Shown: positions 1 through 9,296, numbered from the stretch's first letter. The stretch is DNA of 35,373 nt from CAZTZY01 sp964617765 (GCA_964617765.1 CAZTZY010000020.1:1-35373); one strand, 5' to 3'. The notes: generated by a model from the sequence alone, not told the origin. Translations and numbers: made by a program.

Positions 1-852
1 AAAAGCGGGAACAGACAACACCAGGGAAACATTACCCGCGGCATCTGTCACTGTGATAGTACAAGAATAAGTAGTGCCTACTGTGAGCGAATTAAAGGTG
101 ACTGTCGTATTCCCCGCCACAGCAGCGGTTGTTGCCGATGTACAACCTGCCGTACCACCATAAGTAATGGTACCAGCTTCAGTAGAACTGAAGGTATAAC
201 CGGGTGTTTTAAGTACAGTAGAAGCAGGTACTTTTGTCACCTCGGCCAATATTGGCTTCACTGTATCCACGGTAAACGACGAAACAGCCACTGTCCCAGT
301 ACCTACCTTGATAGTACAGGCACTATAGGTTCCATCAACCAGTGTATTAAACGTCACTGTGTTATTGCCAATGACCGCCGAGGTTGTTGCCGAGGCACAA
401 CCTCCTGCATAAGTGATAGTACCGGCAACTGTCGAGTTGAAAACATAGTTGGGTGTGTTATCACCAGTAGGGTTTGTGACAGGGGTCACCTGGGTAACAT
501 TTTGACCCGCGCTATTCACAATAAACGGCGACACTGCCAAAGGCACGGAAACTTTACCTGCTGAAGTGGTGACTTTAATAGTACAGGCACTATAAGTACC
601 CACTGCAAGAGTACTAAAAGTAATCTGGTTAATACCGGAAGTGGCCGCTGTAGTTGTTGATGTACAACCACCGGCATAAGTTATGGTGCCGTAAAAATCC
701 GAAAAAAAACTGTACGAGGGTGTTGTCGATGTCGTGGGTGAGGCAATGGCTGTAACCTCTGTCAGCACCCAGGGAGCCTCTATTGTCGGTTTACAGGCTG
801 CCAAAATAGCACCCACCGGTAACAGGCAGGCCAATAAGATTCGCTTTTTCAT
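1..852 (-). CDS. Ig-like repeat lipoprotein (C-terminus outside window)
   Basis: The open frame reads from the ATG at 852 to the window edge without a stop (284 codons seen). The N-terminus is a lipoprotein signal: MKKR, a hydrophobic run, then the lipobox LAAC with the acylated Cys at about residue 20. The rest is at least three degenerate repeats of roughly 75-90 residues. Each contains a core like GTITYAGGC, then a Ser/Thr-rich stretch, a TVTFN-like strand and a GTYSACTI-like strand. This pattern is typical of bacterial Ig-like/HYR-type extracellular domains. Two Cys recur per repeat, suggesting a disulfide in each. It is probably an outer-membrane-anchored surface protein whose ligand cannot be told. 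The repeat pattern is seen directly; surface location is inferred from the lipobox. Confidence 0.8.
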   Translation of the reverse strand, partial: MKKRILLACLLPVGAILAACKPTIEAPWVLTEVTAIASPTTSTTPSYSFFSDFYGTITYAGGCTSTTTAATSGINQITFSTLAVGTYSACTIKVTTSAGKVSVPLAVSPFIVNSAGQNVTQVTPVTNPTGDNTPNYVFNSTVAGTITYAGGCASATTSAVIGNNTVTFNTLVDGTYSACTIKVGTGTVAVSSFTVDTVKPILAEVTKVPASTVLKTPGYTFSSTEAGTITYGGTAGCTSATTAAVAGNTTVTFNSLTVGTTYSCTITVTDAAGNVSLVLSVPAF

Positions 853-1122
853 AATAATCTCAAGAACAAGGATAGTTTTTATTGTTTATTTTTTGTTCAA
901 TCTTCTATAAGTCTAGTCAATATCGCCGTTTACGACAATCAAGAAGGCATATTAATTTCGCGCACCTCTAAAAATGAAGGTTCCGCGAGAACAACCAGGA
1001 AGCATCGTACAGATGCCCAGGTTTACATGGAGCCAATGGAAATATACGCAAGAAGGGGACTGACGACGTCATCTGTGGTTTTCAGGCCATGGTTCGGGCA
1101 TTGCTCAGGCTATTGCCATGGC

Positions 1123-1611
1123 TCAAGCCATTGGAAGTACAGCAGTTTTCGCCACTACAGTATTTTTAAGGGTTTCATAACCGCCAATATTCGACCACAC
1201 CAGAATTGACCCCGCACCCGTCACCAGTTCGATACCTGCGCGTTCAGCCAGTGTTCGACCATGGGTACTCATTTTTTCGAACTCGCGTACAGTGCTGATG
1301 GCGTGCCAGGGGATTTTTTGATATTCACCGTACAACCTGAAAGGCGTTTTTTTAAAAATCACCACTGCATGAATATAGGTATCGGTTAACTCGACCGGAG
1401 ACGTCAATAATGCACGCTGGCGATAAACCAGCACCAGGAAAGTTATCGCCAACACTGTAATCAGCACGTTAAGGCTCAACATGACGATATGGTCTGCGAC
1501 ATAGCCACCACCAATGGCGATCGCAAAGTGATAGCCATTCACTACCAACAATACCAGCATCATAACCGGAATAAACAAGGGGTAACGCACCAAAAACGTG
1601 TATCGATACAT
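1123..1611 (-). CDS. Small membrane protein with cytosolic PH-like tail (unknown function)
   Basis: This 162-residue protein has two hydrophobic helices (about residues 10-30 and 43-63) with a short loop between them. A polar region of about 95 residues follows, with alternating beta-like segments (ending in IELVTGAGSILVWS). The arrangement resembles bacterial PH-like (bPH/YcxB-type) membrane proteins, but I do not recognise a definite family. It starts 6 bases after the stop of the PAS-GGDEF-EAL gene on the same strand, so the two are probably cotranscribed. A GTAGG sequence lies a few bases before the ATG. Function is unknown. Confidence 0.65.
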   Translation of the reverse strand: MYRYTFLVRYPLFIPVMMLVLLVVNGYHFAIAIGGGYVADHIVMLSLNVLITVLAITFLVLVYRQRALLTSPVELTDTYIHAVVIFKKTPFRLYGEYQKIPWHAISTVREFEKMSTHGRTLAERAGIELVTGAGSILVWSNIGGYETLKNTVVAKTAVLPMA

Positions 1612-1617
1612 AAAAAC

Positions 1618-4600
1618 CTACGTTTTTTTCGGACTTGTTTCGTTAAAACAGGCTTCAAGATCAGCATTGAAAAGGGGTCGGTAAAATAAATAGCCCTGCA
1701 CCTTCGGGCAATCTGCACTGAGCAGGGTTTGTAATTGCTCCTCATTTTCAACACCTTCAGCCACCACATCAAAACCAAAGGTATTGGCAATATTGATGAT
1801 GCCCTTGACCACTTGCAGTTGCTGGTTATCTGTCTCGATATGATGGATAAATTGCCGGTCGATTTTAACTTCATCAATCGGTAAACGACTCAGCGAGGAT
1901 AATGAAATCGTACCGGTGGCAAAATCATCCACCGCAATGCGCACACCGATGGCTTTTAAATCACTCAATACTGCAAAAGCAAAACCGAGGTCATCCATAA
2001 TCAGCGCTTCAGTAATCTCAATAGTCAGCAATTTTGGCGGAACATCATGTTGCTTCAACGTTTGGGCAATAAATGTTACAAAATTCGGGTCGCGATAATG
2101 ATAGGCAAATATATTGACCGAGACACTGCATTCAGCATGGCCTTGTGTGCGCCAATGCACCCACTGTTTGCAAGCCTCATTGATCACCCACTCTCCAATC
2201 TTCGCCGACAAACTCAGATCATCTAACGTGCGCATAAAACCGCTGGGCATCAACAAGCCTTTTTGTGGATGCTGCCAGCGCAACAAGGCTTCAAAGCCAT
2301 AAAGGCTTTGGTCATGCGCTTTCATTTTCGGCTGGAACGCCAGCACCAATTCATCGCCCAACAGCGCCTTCCGCAAATCGGTTTCAGCCACCTGCAACTG
2401 TTCGGCACGCTGGTGCATGTCCTGGGTGTAGAACTGGAAATTATTTTTGCCCGCCTCCTTGGCATGATACATGGCGGTATCGGCAAGCTTGATCAAGTCA
2501 TCTTCATTTATAGCGTCATCAGGATATAACGCAATACCGATACTCACACCGATTTGAACATTATTCTCATCAAGCACAAAGGGCATATTCAACAAATCAA
2601 TAATTTTACGCGCCACCTGGGCGGCAGCACTTTCTGCAGCTTCTTTATTCACCAATGCATTAAGGATAACGGTAAATTCATCACCGCCGACACGTGCTAC
2701 CGTATCGTCACTGCGTATACATTCTTTTAAGCGTTTGGCGGCTTCAGTCAGCAGGCGATCTCCTACTGCATGCCCTAACACATCATTAACACCTTTAAAG
2801 CCATCAAGATCCATAAACAGGATAGCGATATAATGACGGTTACGATTAGCGCGCTGCAAGGCTTGTAACAAACGATCATGAAACAGCATACGATTGGGCA
2901 AATCCGTCAGCGGGTCGTAATAGGCCAGCTTGCGGATACTTTCTTCCGAACTTTTCGCCTCGGTGATATCACGGAAACTGGTGATCAAACCCAACAAAAC
3001 TCCTCGAGCATCGAGCACATTACTGATACTCATCCACACCAGAAACGCCTCGCCACTGGCACGTCGACTCATCAACTCACCCGCCCACTGCCCCTCGGCA
3101 TCCAGCACTGGCTTGATATCCATCGCAAAATTGATTTCATGCCAACCGGAACCCAGTTGTGACGGTTTTTTGCCGATCACATCATTCCGTTTATACCCGG
3201 TAATTTCCCCAAATGCCTTGTTCACCTGCACAATATCACCTTGCTGATTAGTGATATAAATGGCCTCGGTACTGTTTTCAAACACCTTGGCTGCCAGACG
3301 TTGATCGGCATCAACCCTGCGGCGCTCGGTAATATCCCGCACGATAATCAACATGCCTTCCAGCAAATGATGTTCATCACGCAGTATCGACACTTTTAAT
3401 TCTACCGCAATCACTTCACCCGATGCTGATATTGCTTCCGCTTCTAACACTTCGTTAAAATCTTCACTCTCGATATCAACACGGAAGACCGAATCCGCCA
3501 GTGCGCGCGCCAAACGCTCAACATAGCCATCAAGCCCCAAACGCGAAATAGCATTGGGATTTTTCACAAATTCTTCGGGCGTATAACCCAGTAAATCGAC
3601 TACTGAAGGGCTGACATAATTAATACGGAATAACGTATCTGTGGTAATAATTACATCACTGAAATTATCTGCCAATAACTGGTACCGGCGTTGTTGTTCT
3701 GTGAGTATCTGCTGCGCCTTCAATACCTCGGTGATATCGCGCGCAACCACCACAGTATTCTGGATATTGCCTTTTTCATCTTTATCCAACGCTGCACTGC
3801 GAAAATAAAAATGGTGCCATTCACCATTGTTGTGCTGTAAACGAAGTGTGGTTTCATAAATATCGCCTGCCGCCAAACGTGTATACATGGCTTTCAGCGA
3901 CTCCCCGTTAATAACATCTTCCGGATGTGCAATGTAACTTAAAATATGCCCCTTGGTATCTTCCAGATCCTGATCTGTATAACCTAACAGTTTAGTAATA
4001 TCAACGTTCTGGAAAATAGGCTCTCGCCGCTTGAAATCAAACACCATAAGGATATCGGGCACGGCACGTAATATTGTCGCCAGGAATTGCTCACGCTCCT
4101 CACTTTCCTTTTCGGCCTGTTTTAACAAAGTAATATCGAGCACACTGATAAACATGCCCTCATCCATCGTTGTTAACGAAGGTATTTCACAACTCACCCA
4201 GAGATTTTTTTTATCTTCTTCTGCGAAAACAATATCCGTCTGGTAGGTTTGGCGTTGTGATTCTTCGCCAATACTTAATATCGCATACGCAGCCTGCACT
4301 ATCTCAGAATCACTGGCATTCGCAATAATCCCCACCTTAAAACGGTCAACCGATTCCATTTTGTACATCTTCGCAGCAGAGGCGTTAGCATCAACAATGG
4401 TGAAAAGCCCGCGCAGTTCACTCACCACGACCGGGTTGATTTCAATGGCGTCATTTAATTGTAAAGGGGTTTCAATGTGGTGATTTTTTAAATAATGATG
4501 GATAGGTCGAGGATCCATAATCCACTGGGCAATCGCGGAATGATGAAACATTTCATAATGATGGTTATCACCCGACAAATGCGGCGCCCCTTGCCAAGTG

Positions 4601-4935
4601 ATAGCAATCACCTGCTGATTAGCGTCACATACCGGAAATAAATGCAGCGTATCAATACAAAACCTGGCTGCGCAGTGAAAATCGATTTCGAGGATCTGCG
4701 GCGTGTTCTGTACCAGCACTTCAGCCAATGCTTGTTGCACCGCACCATGCCACGACGCCGGAATAAACACCGACCAGTGCGTATTCAATAGCGGTGCTTC
4801 CGTTAAATCGAATAAGGTTTCACACATCGGTGCCATATACCTTAACTCGCCACTGGGCAGGGTTATCATATACAGCGCCTCATCCTGTGCCCTTAGCCTG
4901 TGTGGCTTTGCTTCCATTATGGTTCCAATACTCAA
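1618..4935 (-). CDS. Multi-PAS GGDEF-EAL c-di-GMP signalling protein
   Basis: This 1105-residue soluble protein has no membrane helices. About the first 630 residues hold four or five PAS-like sensor units. The clearest are the last three, each ending in a typical ARDITE, VRDITE or FRDITE segment. A diguanylate cyclase domain follows with intact GGDEF (750-754) and an RSDD inhibitory-site motif five residues before it. The EAL phosphodiesterase domain then follows, with EALLRW (from 882), EITE, a DDFATG loop in place of the usual DDFGTG, KIDRQF and AEGVE. Both catalytic motifs look intact, so synthesis, hydrolysis or switching of c-di-GMP is possible. It is divergent from a PilZ gene, a likely c-di-GMP effector. 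Domain identity is firm; the PAS signal is unknown. Confidence 0.95.
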   Translation of the reverse strand: MSIGTIMEAKPHRLRAQDEALYMITLPSGELRYMAPMCETLFDLTEAPLLNTHWSVFIPASWHGAVQQALAEVLVQNTPQILEIDFHCAARFCIDTLHLFPVCDANQQVIAITWQGAPHLSGDNHHYEMFHHSAIAQWIMDPRPIHHYLKNHHIETPLQLNDAIEINPVVVSELRGLFTIVDANASAAKMYKMESVDRFKVGIIANASDSEIVQAAYAILSIGEESQRQTYQTDIVFAEEDKKNLWVSCEIPSLTTMDEGMFISVLDITLLKQAEKESEEREQFLATILRAVPDILMVFDFKRREPIFQNVDITKLLGYTDQDLEDTKGHILSYIAHPEDVINGESLKAMYTRLAAGDIYETTLRLQHNNGEWHHFYFRSAALDKDEKGNIQNTVVVARDITEVLKAQQILTEQQRRYQLLADNFSDVIITTDTLFRINYVSPSVVDLLGYTPEEFVKNPNAISRLGLDGYVERLARALADSVFRVDIESEDFNEVLEAEAISASGEVIAVELKVSILRDEHHLLEGMLIIVRDITERRRVDADQRLAAKVFENSTEAIYITNQQGDIVQVNKAFGEITGYKRNDVIGKKPSQLGSGWHEINFAMDIKPVLDAEGQWAGELMSRRASGEAFLVWMSISNVLDARGVLLGLITSFRDITEAKSSEESIRKLAYYDPLTDLPNRMLFHDRLLQALQRANRNRHYIAILFMDLDGFKGVNDVLGHAVGDRLLTEAAKRLKECIRSDDTVARVGGDEFTVILNALVNKEAAESAAAQVARKIIDLLNMPFVLDENNVQIGVSIGIALYPDDAINEDDLIKLADTAMYHAKEAGKNNFQFYTQDMHQRAEQLQVAETDLRKALLGDELVLAFQPKMKAHDQSLYGFEALLRWQHPQKGLLMPSGFMRTLDDLSLSAKIGEWVINEACKQWVHWRTQGHAECSVSVNIFAYHYRDPNFVTFIAQTLKQHDVPPKLLTIEITEALIMDDLGFAFAVLSDLKAIGVRIAVDDFATGTISLSSLSRLPIDEVKIDRQFIHHIETDNQQLQVVKGIINIANTFGFDVVAEGVENEEQLQTLLSADCPKVQGYLFYRPLFNADLEACFNETSPKKT

Positions 4936-5110
4936 AAAATTACCCCAAGTTTAGTACAAGATTCCTGTTTGTCTGCTCAGAAACAGGTTAATCATCATTC
5001 ATTTATATGTCCTTTTGCCTCTAAATTTCAAAATTCCGGCAAACTGACCTATAGTTAGAAAAGTAATGCACCAATAATGACCACCGAACCTCATTAAAGA
5101 GAGAAGAATA

Positions 5111-5476
5111 ATGCTGGAAAACCACGAACGGCGACAATTTCAACGCATCAGCTTTGATGCCCCCGTTGCCATTTCGCAGGGTAAACTTCAGGCAAAATCT
5201 GAAGTTATCGATATTTCCCTGAAAGGTATTTTAATCAAGGATGACAATATTCCCTTTGATCCAACCCAACCCTTGCACATTTGCATCAGCCTGGGTGATG
5301 ACGCCCAAATCGATATGACCGCCGAATGGACCCACCACCAAAAAAATGCTCAGGCCTTTCGCTGGACGCAGGTTGATATCGAAAGCATGATGCATTTACG
5401 CCGTTTACTTGAACTCAACACGGGCGATGAAGCACTGATAGAGCGTGAACTGGCGAAACTCAGCCCACTGGATTAA
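5111..5476 (+). CDS. PilZ-domain c-di-GMP-binding protein
   Basis: This 121-residue single-domain protein carries the two PilZ signature motifs: the RxxxR-type arginine cluster in ERRQFQR (residues 7-12) and DISLKG (D/NxSxxG) about 35 residues later. These bind c-di-GMP in the PilZ family. The remainder is the expected beta-barrel followed by a C-terminal helix. The start is supported by the purine-rich GAGAGAAG sequence just upstream. It is transcribed divergently from the PAS-GGDEF-EAL gene across a 175-base intergenic region, so it may read out that enzyme. Its downstream target cannot be told from sequence. Confidence 0.9.
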   Translation: MLENHERRQFQRISFDAPVAISQGKLQAKSEVIDISLKGILIKDDNIPFDPTQPLHICISLGDDAQIDMTAEWTHHQKNAQAFRWTQVDIESMMHLRRLLELNTGDEALIERELAKLSPLD

Positions 5477-5608
5477 GCCACGGCAAACTGAATACACCGG
5501 CAGGGATTACCGCATTTACCGGAAATCCAGAAACCATAAGATCCCAGGGTTTTTGCTATTTATGGCCAATAGGCATATTATCCGCCTTCACTTAAAAGCT
5601 GAAATATT

Positions 5609-5806
5609 ATGAAAAACGTGCAAAAAGCTCCAGCCAAGCCTTCAGGCAAAAAAAACGCAGCCACTGAAACCAGCCAATCTATTGCTGAACAAACGCGTAA
5701 ATTTCTGGCTTCCGGTGGTACCGTCACCAAGATTAACATCGGCGTCAGCGGCCAACCCCTGTTTAGCAACGCCCCAAGCACCACCAAAAAACACATTACG
5801 CTGTAA
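5609..5806 (+). CDS. Small basic hypothetical protein
   Basis: This 65-residue protein has a Lys/Ala-rich, probably disordered N-terminal third (PAKPSGKKNAA), then the segment SIAEQTRKFLASGGTVTKI and GVSGQPLF. The middle looks like a short amphipathic helix followed by a beta segment, a composition normal for a real small bacterial protein. I recall similar short proteins in gammaproteobacteria but cannot name a family. The ribosome-binding site is weak (GCTGAAAT before the ATG). An opposite-strand frame (5578-5796) overlaps it, but its translation is hydrophobic and unconvincing. Function unknown. Confidence 0.6.
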   Translation: MKNVQKAPAKPSGKKNAATETSQSIAEQTRKFLASGGTVTKINIGVSGQPLFSNAPSTTKKHITL

Positions 5807-5874
5807 TCGTTGTATTGCTCGTCGCAGTTCCCAAAACCCTCTTCACTGCGAACCCACTGACCAGACCAACCGGA

Positions 5875-6639
5875 TTATGGCTTACGTTTTACGCCATTCG
5901 GGCCATTGACGATCCAGAACACCAGTGGATGAAATAAAGCATCAAACAACCGGAACAGCTTGGCCTCAGCGCCAATCCATACTTCTTGCTTTCCCGCCTC
6001 CAATTGCCTTAACAAGCTTTTTGCACATTGTGCGGGCGTCATCATCAACCCTGTGGCACTCTTGATATCTGCAGTCATCTCTGTCGACACGGTAGGCGGA
6101 AATACTTCTACCACTTTTACTTTGCCTTTCAACTGCAAACGCAATGCGCGTGTATAAAAATCCAGCGCCGCCTTGGTTGCGGCATAAATCGGAACAAGCC
6201 CGATAGGGCAACGCCCCGCCGGCGAACAGACATTCACAATCATCGCATCTTTCTGTGCCAGCATGTCTGGCAAAAACAGAGTCGCAAGCTCTATAGGGCC
6301 TAACACATTGCCATTAACCGCATTACGAATACCCTGCATATCGGTAGAAACCCCATCCAGCACATCGTAATCCAGTACTGCGGCATTATTTACCAATACA
6401 TCCACTTTAAAACCATCAGCCTTGATAGCATCAAACATGGCCTGGCATTGCACAGGATCTCCCACATCACATACATAAGTACGCAACCCCTTTATGGCAA
6501 CTGCGGCCTCTTGCAGCTTGCCCTGTCGACGACCACATACCAGTACCGTATTGCCTTTGCCCACTAACAGCCTGGCCAATTCAAACCCGATGCCTGCAGC
6601 ACCGCCAGTAATCAAAAACGTTTTATTATTGAATTGCAT
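5875..6639 (-). CDS. Short-chain dehydrogenase/reductase (SDR)
   Basis: This is a classical NAD(P)-dependent oxidoreductase of 254 residues when started at the second Met (6639). The Rossmann motif TGGAAGIG is at residues 11-18 and NNAAVLD follows the fourth strand. The catalytic Ser is in VNVCSPAG and the YAATK motif supplies Tyr and Lys. The upstream in-frame ATG at 6681 would add 14 residues, but it lies inside the stem and T-run of the preceding gene's terminator, so the internal start is preferred. The C-terminus has a hydrophobic segment (FWIVNG) and a basic end. It resembles DltE-like SDRs; the substrate is unknown. Confidence 0.9.
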   Translation of the reverse strand: MQFNNKTFLITGGAAGIGFELARLLVGKGNTVLVCGRRQGKLQEAAVAIKGLRTYVCDVGDPVQCQAMFDAIKADGFKVDVLVNNAAVLDYDVLDGVSTDMQGIRNAVNGNVLGPIELATLFLPDMLAQKDAMIVNVCSPAGRCPIGLVPIYAATKAALDFYTRALRLQLKGKVKVVEVFPPTVSTEMTADIKSATGLMMTPAQCAKSLLRQLEAGKQEVWIGAEAKLFRLFDALFHPLVFWIVNGPNGVKRKP

Positions 6640-6649
6640 AGAAAATACC

Positions 6650-6678
6650 CAAAAAAAACAGCGCCTGAAGTGGCGCTG
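6650..6678 (-). terminator. Rho-independent terminator of the first lipoprotein paralog
   Basis: On the minus strand a perfect 7-bp stem (CAGCGCC / GGCGCTG, 6659-6665 and 6672-6678) with a 6-base loop is followed directly by eight T residues (6651-6658). It lies about 50 bases after the stop of the gene at 6729-7697. It also argues against the longer start of the SDR gene. Confidence 0.85.
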
Positions 6679-6728
6679 CATTGAGAGTTTACAGGATTAT
6701 GACTGCTTATAAAAATGCCTGGTATGCC

Positions 6729-7697
6729 TTAACTGCACATCAAGATAAAACAAAGAACATCACCAAAATGCAGTGTATCGGTTCCACTTGTTGTAGTGGT
6801 ACTTGCCGCCGCTCCAGTGCCCGATGATGCAGTTGCTGCCGCTATACCAGGAAAGCTCAGGTCACTCGTACCGGAAATGACCCCGCCAACATCAAAATTC
6901 GATTTATAAGCACTATTGGTCGAAGCTGATGTGGAAACCGAAACCGTTTCACTGCCGGTTGGGTATTCCCTGGTTGTCGCTCCTGCCGCTACGCTACTTT
7001 CAATGAAACGTACTTTTTTAACCGCATCCGCGGTACCGCCACGAGAAAACATATAGGCCGTTTGATGAAAAGAACTTGCCGACCAATCCGTGATATTGGC
7101 AATTTCAACATCAGACCATTTACTGATGCCGAATTTTGTCCCCACTACATGCAAAGACCCCTCCTGGAAACAACCCGCAGTGGCAATATCCTTACCGCTA
7201 CTATTATTCAGATAATTGAAAAGACCAAACGTGTCATTCAACGGCGCCACTTTTTTCATTTTCAGCGTGCCTGAATAATTAGAACCGGAGGTGGAATGTG
7301 CGGCAGTACCTGCCATCGCTGTATAACTGGTTTTAGTCAATTGCGCCTGTTCGTCATTCACGGCGAAACTGATATTGTTACCCGACATCGATACGGCATT
7401 TTTTATTTCAGGCTTAAGGCAAGAACGTACATAAAAAACGCTGCCCGATTTTGTGACTTCGACAATCTCGCGAATATTACCCGTCACCACATAATCCACA
7501 CCATTCGACGTTTCGTTTAAGGTGCCATTGTGAACAGCTATCCATAAACCCGTCAGGTCAGAAGTGAGTGTGGTCGATTCTTTATAAGCATCGATGCTAT
7601 AGCGTGAATCCGAACCCACAGCGAGCGTTAACCCGTCAGGTTTGCAACCCGTCAGGAACAACGCCAAACATACACATAAAAGTGCCGATAACTTCAT
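6729..7697 (-). CDS. Exported lipoprotein, paralog A of a tandem pair
   Basis: This 322-residue protein begins with a lipoprotein signal (MKLSALLC..., lipobox LTGC, acylated Cys at about residue 18). The mature part has mixed beta-rich composition and two conserved Cys (SCLKP and AGCFQE), perhaps a disulfide. It ends in a Ser/Thr/Ala-rich linker and a short hydrophobic tail (FGDVLCFILMCS). It is clearly paralogous to the next upstream gene (8058-9059) over nearly the whole body, with divergence concentrated at the extreme C-terminus. I do not recognise the family. It has its own terminator and an upstream block shared with its paralog, so each copy seems to be a separate transcription unit. 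Confidence 0.85.
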   Translation of the reverse strand: MKLSALLCVCLALFLTGCKPDGLTLAVGSDSRYSIDAYKESTTLTSDLTGLWIAVHNGTLNETSNGVDYVVTGNIREIVEVTKSGSVFYVRSCLKPEIKNAVSMSGNNISFAVNDEQAQLTKTSYTAMAGTAAHSTSGSNYSGTLKMKKVAPLNDTFGLFNYLNNSSGKDIATAGCFQEGSLHVVGTKFGISKWSDVEIANITDWSASSFHQTAYMFSRGGTADAVKKVRFIESSVAAGATTREYPTGSETVSVSTSASTNSAYKSNFDVGGVISGTSDLSFPGIAAATASSGTGAAASTTTTSGTDTLHFGDVLCFILMCS

Positions 7698-7784
7698 GGT
7701 AAAACCTGTTTTATTTTTATTGTTGGTAACATCTGGAAACGACCATAATGCAGAAAATTACAAAATAGCAATGTTTCTGATCAA

Positions 7785-7866
7785 CTTTCGACCAGCGGGT
7801 CGTTTTAATTACAAAATGTACACTGAAGTATACTTTTTTATAATCTGAGGGAGTAAAAACAGAAAA
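7785..7866 (-). promoter_or_regulatory. Conserved upstream block of paralog A
   Basis: The 360-base space 7698-8057 holds no gene. From about 88 bases upstream of the ATG, a stretch of about 80 bases aligns with the region upstream of the second paralog at 9144-9225. It includes the identical 16-mer GTTTTAATTACAAAAT, an A/T-rich TATAAAAAA element on the coding strand and a TAAAAAC run. A dyad CGACC-AGCG-GGTCG (7789-7802) is present here but not perfect in the other copy. Conservation at equal distance from both starts suggests a promoter or operator. No assignable sigma consensus is claimed. Confidence 0.5.
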
Positions 7867-8009
7867 ATGGCTTTTTTGCCTGCCAGGTGATGAGTTTCGA
7901 TTTTGTGTTGATTAACCGTCAGTAGAACCTTTGCCAACTGGCAATATTCATGGAGTAATACCATGACCGAATGAGGTCTATGACTACCAATTTTTATAAA
8001 AGCAGGCAG

Positions 8010-8034
8010 AAAAAAGGCAGGATATTCCTGCCTT
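8010..8034 (-). terminator. Rho-independent terminator of paralog B
   Basis: A perfect 9-bp stem (AAGGCAGGA, 8014-8022, with TCCTGCCTT, 8026-8034) and a 3-base loop is followed on the minus strand by a T run. It sits about 24 bases after the stop of the gene at 8058-9059. It separates the two paralogs transcriptionally. Confidence 0.85.
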
Positions 8035-8057
8035 CATGATCCGGGTTGGCGGTTGCC

Positions 8058-9059
8058 TTACCAGGGAATAAGGATATTAAAAATGCCTGTCATCCAGCTC
8101 ACCATGGAAAGGAAATCAAATGAACCCGGTGTATAGGCCGATGTTGTCGTAGTTGACGTCGCAGCACTGGTCGTTGTGGTACCCGTCGAAGCGACAGGCG
8201 CAGCAATGGCGAAACTCAGGTCAGTAGTGCCAGAAATCACACCACCCACACTAAAGCTCGATGTGTAAGCGCTGCTGGTGGAACTGCTGGTGGCAACTGA
8301 AACCGTTTCATTCCCTGCAGGGTATTCACGAACAGTGGCGCCGCTGGCGATACTGCCCTCCATGAATCGTACTTTTTTAACTGCATCCGCGGTACCTGCG
8401 CGAGAAAACATATACCCGGTTTGATGGAAAGTCGCTGCCGACCAATCCGTGATATTTGCGAACTCAACATCAGACCATTTGCTGAATCCCAGTTTCGAGC
8501 CCACCACATGCAGTGAAGCCTCCTGAAAGCAACCTGCAGTAGCAACATCTTTTCCAAGACTGGTATTCAGGTAATTGAATAGCCCGAAGGTATCATTCAA
8601 CGGCAACACCTTTTTCATTTTCAGGGTGCCCGAATAGGAAGAGCCGGAAGTTGAATGCGCAGCAGTACCCGACATGGCGGTAAAACTGGTTTTAGTCAGT
8701 TGAGCCTGTTCGTCATTAATCGCAAAGCTGATATCGTTGCTAGAAATCGATACCACATTTTTAATTTCAGGCTTAAGGCAGGAGCGCACGTAAAAGACAC
8801 TGCCTGATTTGGTCACTTCCACAATCTCGCGAATATTGCCCGTCACCGTATAATCCACGCCATCCGACGTTTCATACAAGGTGCCATTGTGGATGGCCAT
8901 CCACAAACCCGTCAGGTCAGAAGTGAGTGTGGTCGATTCTTTATAGGCATCAATGCTATAGCGCGAGTCTGAACCGACGCTGGCCAGTGTTGTGGTTTTA
9001 GGCAAACAACCCGCCAATAAAACTGCCGAACATACACATACCAGTGTTGATGGCTTCAT
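8058..9059 (-). CDS. Exported lipoprotein, paralog B of a tandem pair
   Basis: This 333-residue protein has a lipoprotein signal with lipobox LAGC (Cys about residue 18). It is near-colinear with the neighbouring protein at 6729-7697, from VGSDSRYSIDAYKE through GGVISGT. Both Cys motifs (SCLKP, AGCFQE) are kept. The C-terminal Thr/Ser/Ala-rich linker is longer, and the end differs completely: an aromatic hydrophobic tail (FLSMVSWMTGIFNILIPW) rather than the shorter tail of paralog A. The pair looks like a tandem duplication, including the upstream DNA. No known domain is recognised. Envelope location is inferred from the lipobox. Confidence 0.85.
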   Translation of the reverse strand: MKPSTLVCVCSAVLLAGCLPKTTTLASVGSDSRYSIDAYKESTTLTSDLTGLWMAIHNGTLYETSDGVDYTVTGNIREIVEVTKSGSVFYVRSCLKPEIKNVVSISSNDISFAINDEQAQLTKTSFTAMSGTAAHSTSGSSYSGTLKMKKVLPLNDTFGLFNYLNTSLGKDVATAGCFQEASLHVVGSKLGFSKWSDVEFANITDWSAATFHQTGYMFSRAGTADAVKKVRFMEGSIASGATVREYPAGNETVSVATSSSTSSAYTSSFSVGGVISGTTDLSFAIAAPVASTGTTTTSAATSTTTTSAYTPGSFDFLSMVSWMTGIFNILIPW

Positions 9060-9143
9060 GTTAAACCTGTCTTATTTTTATTTGAGTAACCGATGAAGTA
9101 ACAGTACTCCAGAAAATCGAAATACAACAATCTTAATGGCTAG

Positions 9144-9225
9144 TTTTCGATCAGGGGATGGTTTTAATTACAAAATTAACCAAAGTAATTTTTTTTATAC
9201 TCTCAGGTACTAAAAACGCAAAAAA
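9144..9225 (-). promoter_or_regulatory. Conserved upstream block of paralog B
   Basis: About 85 bases upstream of the ATG at 9059 begins the counterpart of the 7785-7866 block, with the same 16-mer GTTTTAATTACAAAAT and similar A/T-rich surroundings. Conservation in non-coding DNA at the same distance from the start supports shared regulation of the two lipoprotein genes, or simply a recent duplication. Confidence 0.5.
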
Positions 9226-9296
9226 TCGCTGTTTTTTTATTTGCCGAAATGTCTAATTAGCGATTGCCTTTGCTGAACAATCAAACCATAACGGCA

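Noticed and set aside
853..1122. Hidden gene or tRNA left of the membrane protein
   Set aside because: Short frames only, no clover-leaf arms or CCA end; it reads as 3' and promoter sequence of the neighbours.
4936..5110. c-di-GMP riboswitch between the GGDEF-EAL and PilZ genes
   Set aside because: No GEMM-like conserved core or tetraloop pattern could be seen by eye.
5578..5796. Minus-strand frame opposite the 65-aa gene
   Set aside because: Hydrophobic composition with no start signals; the plus-strand product looks more protein-like, though neither is certain.
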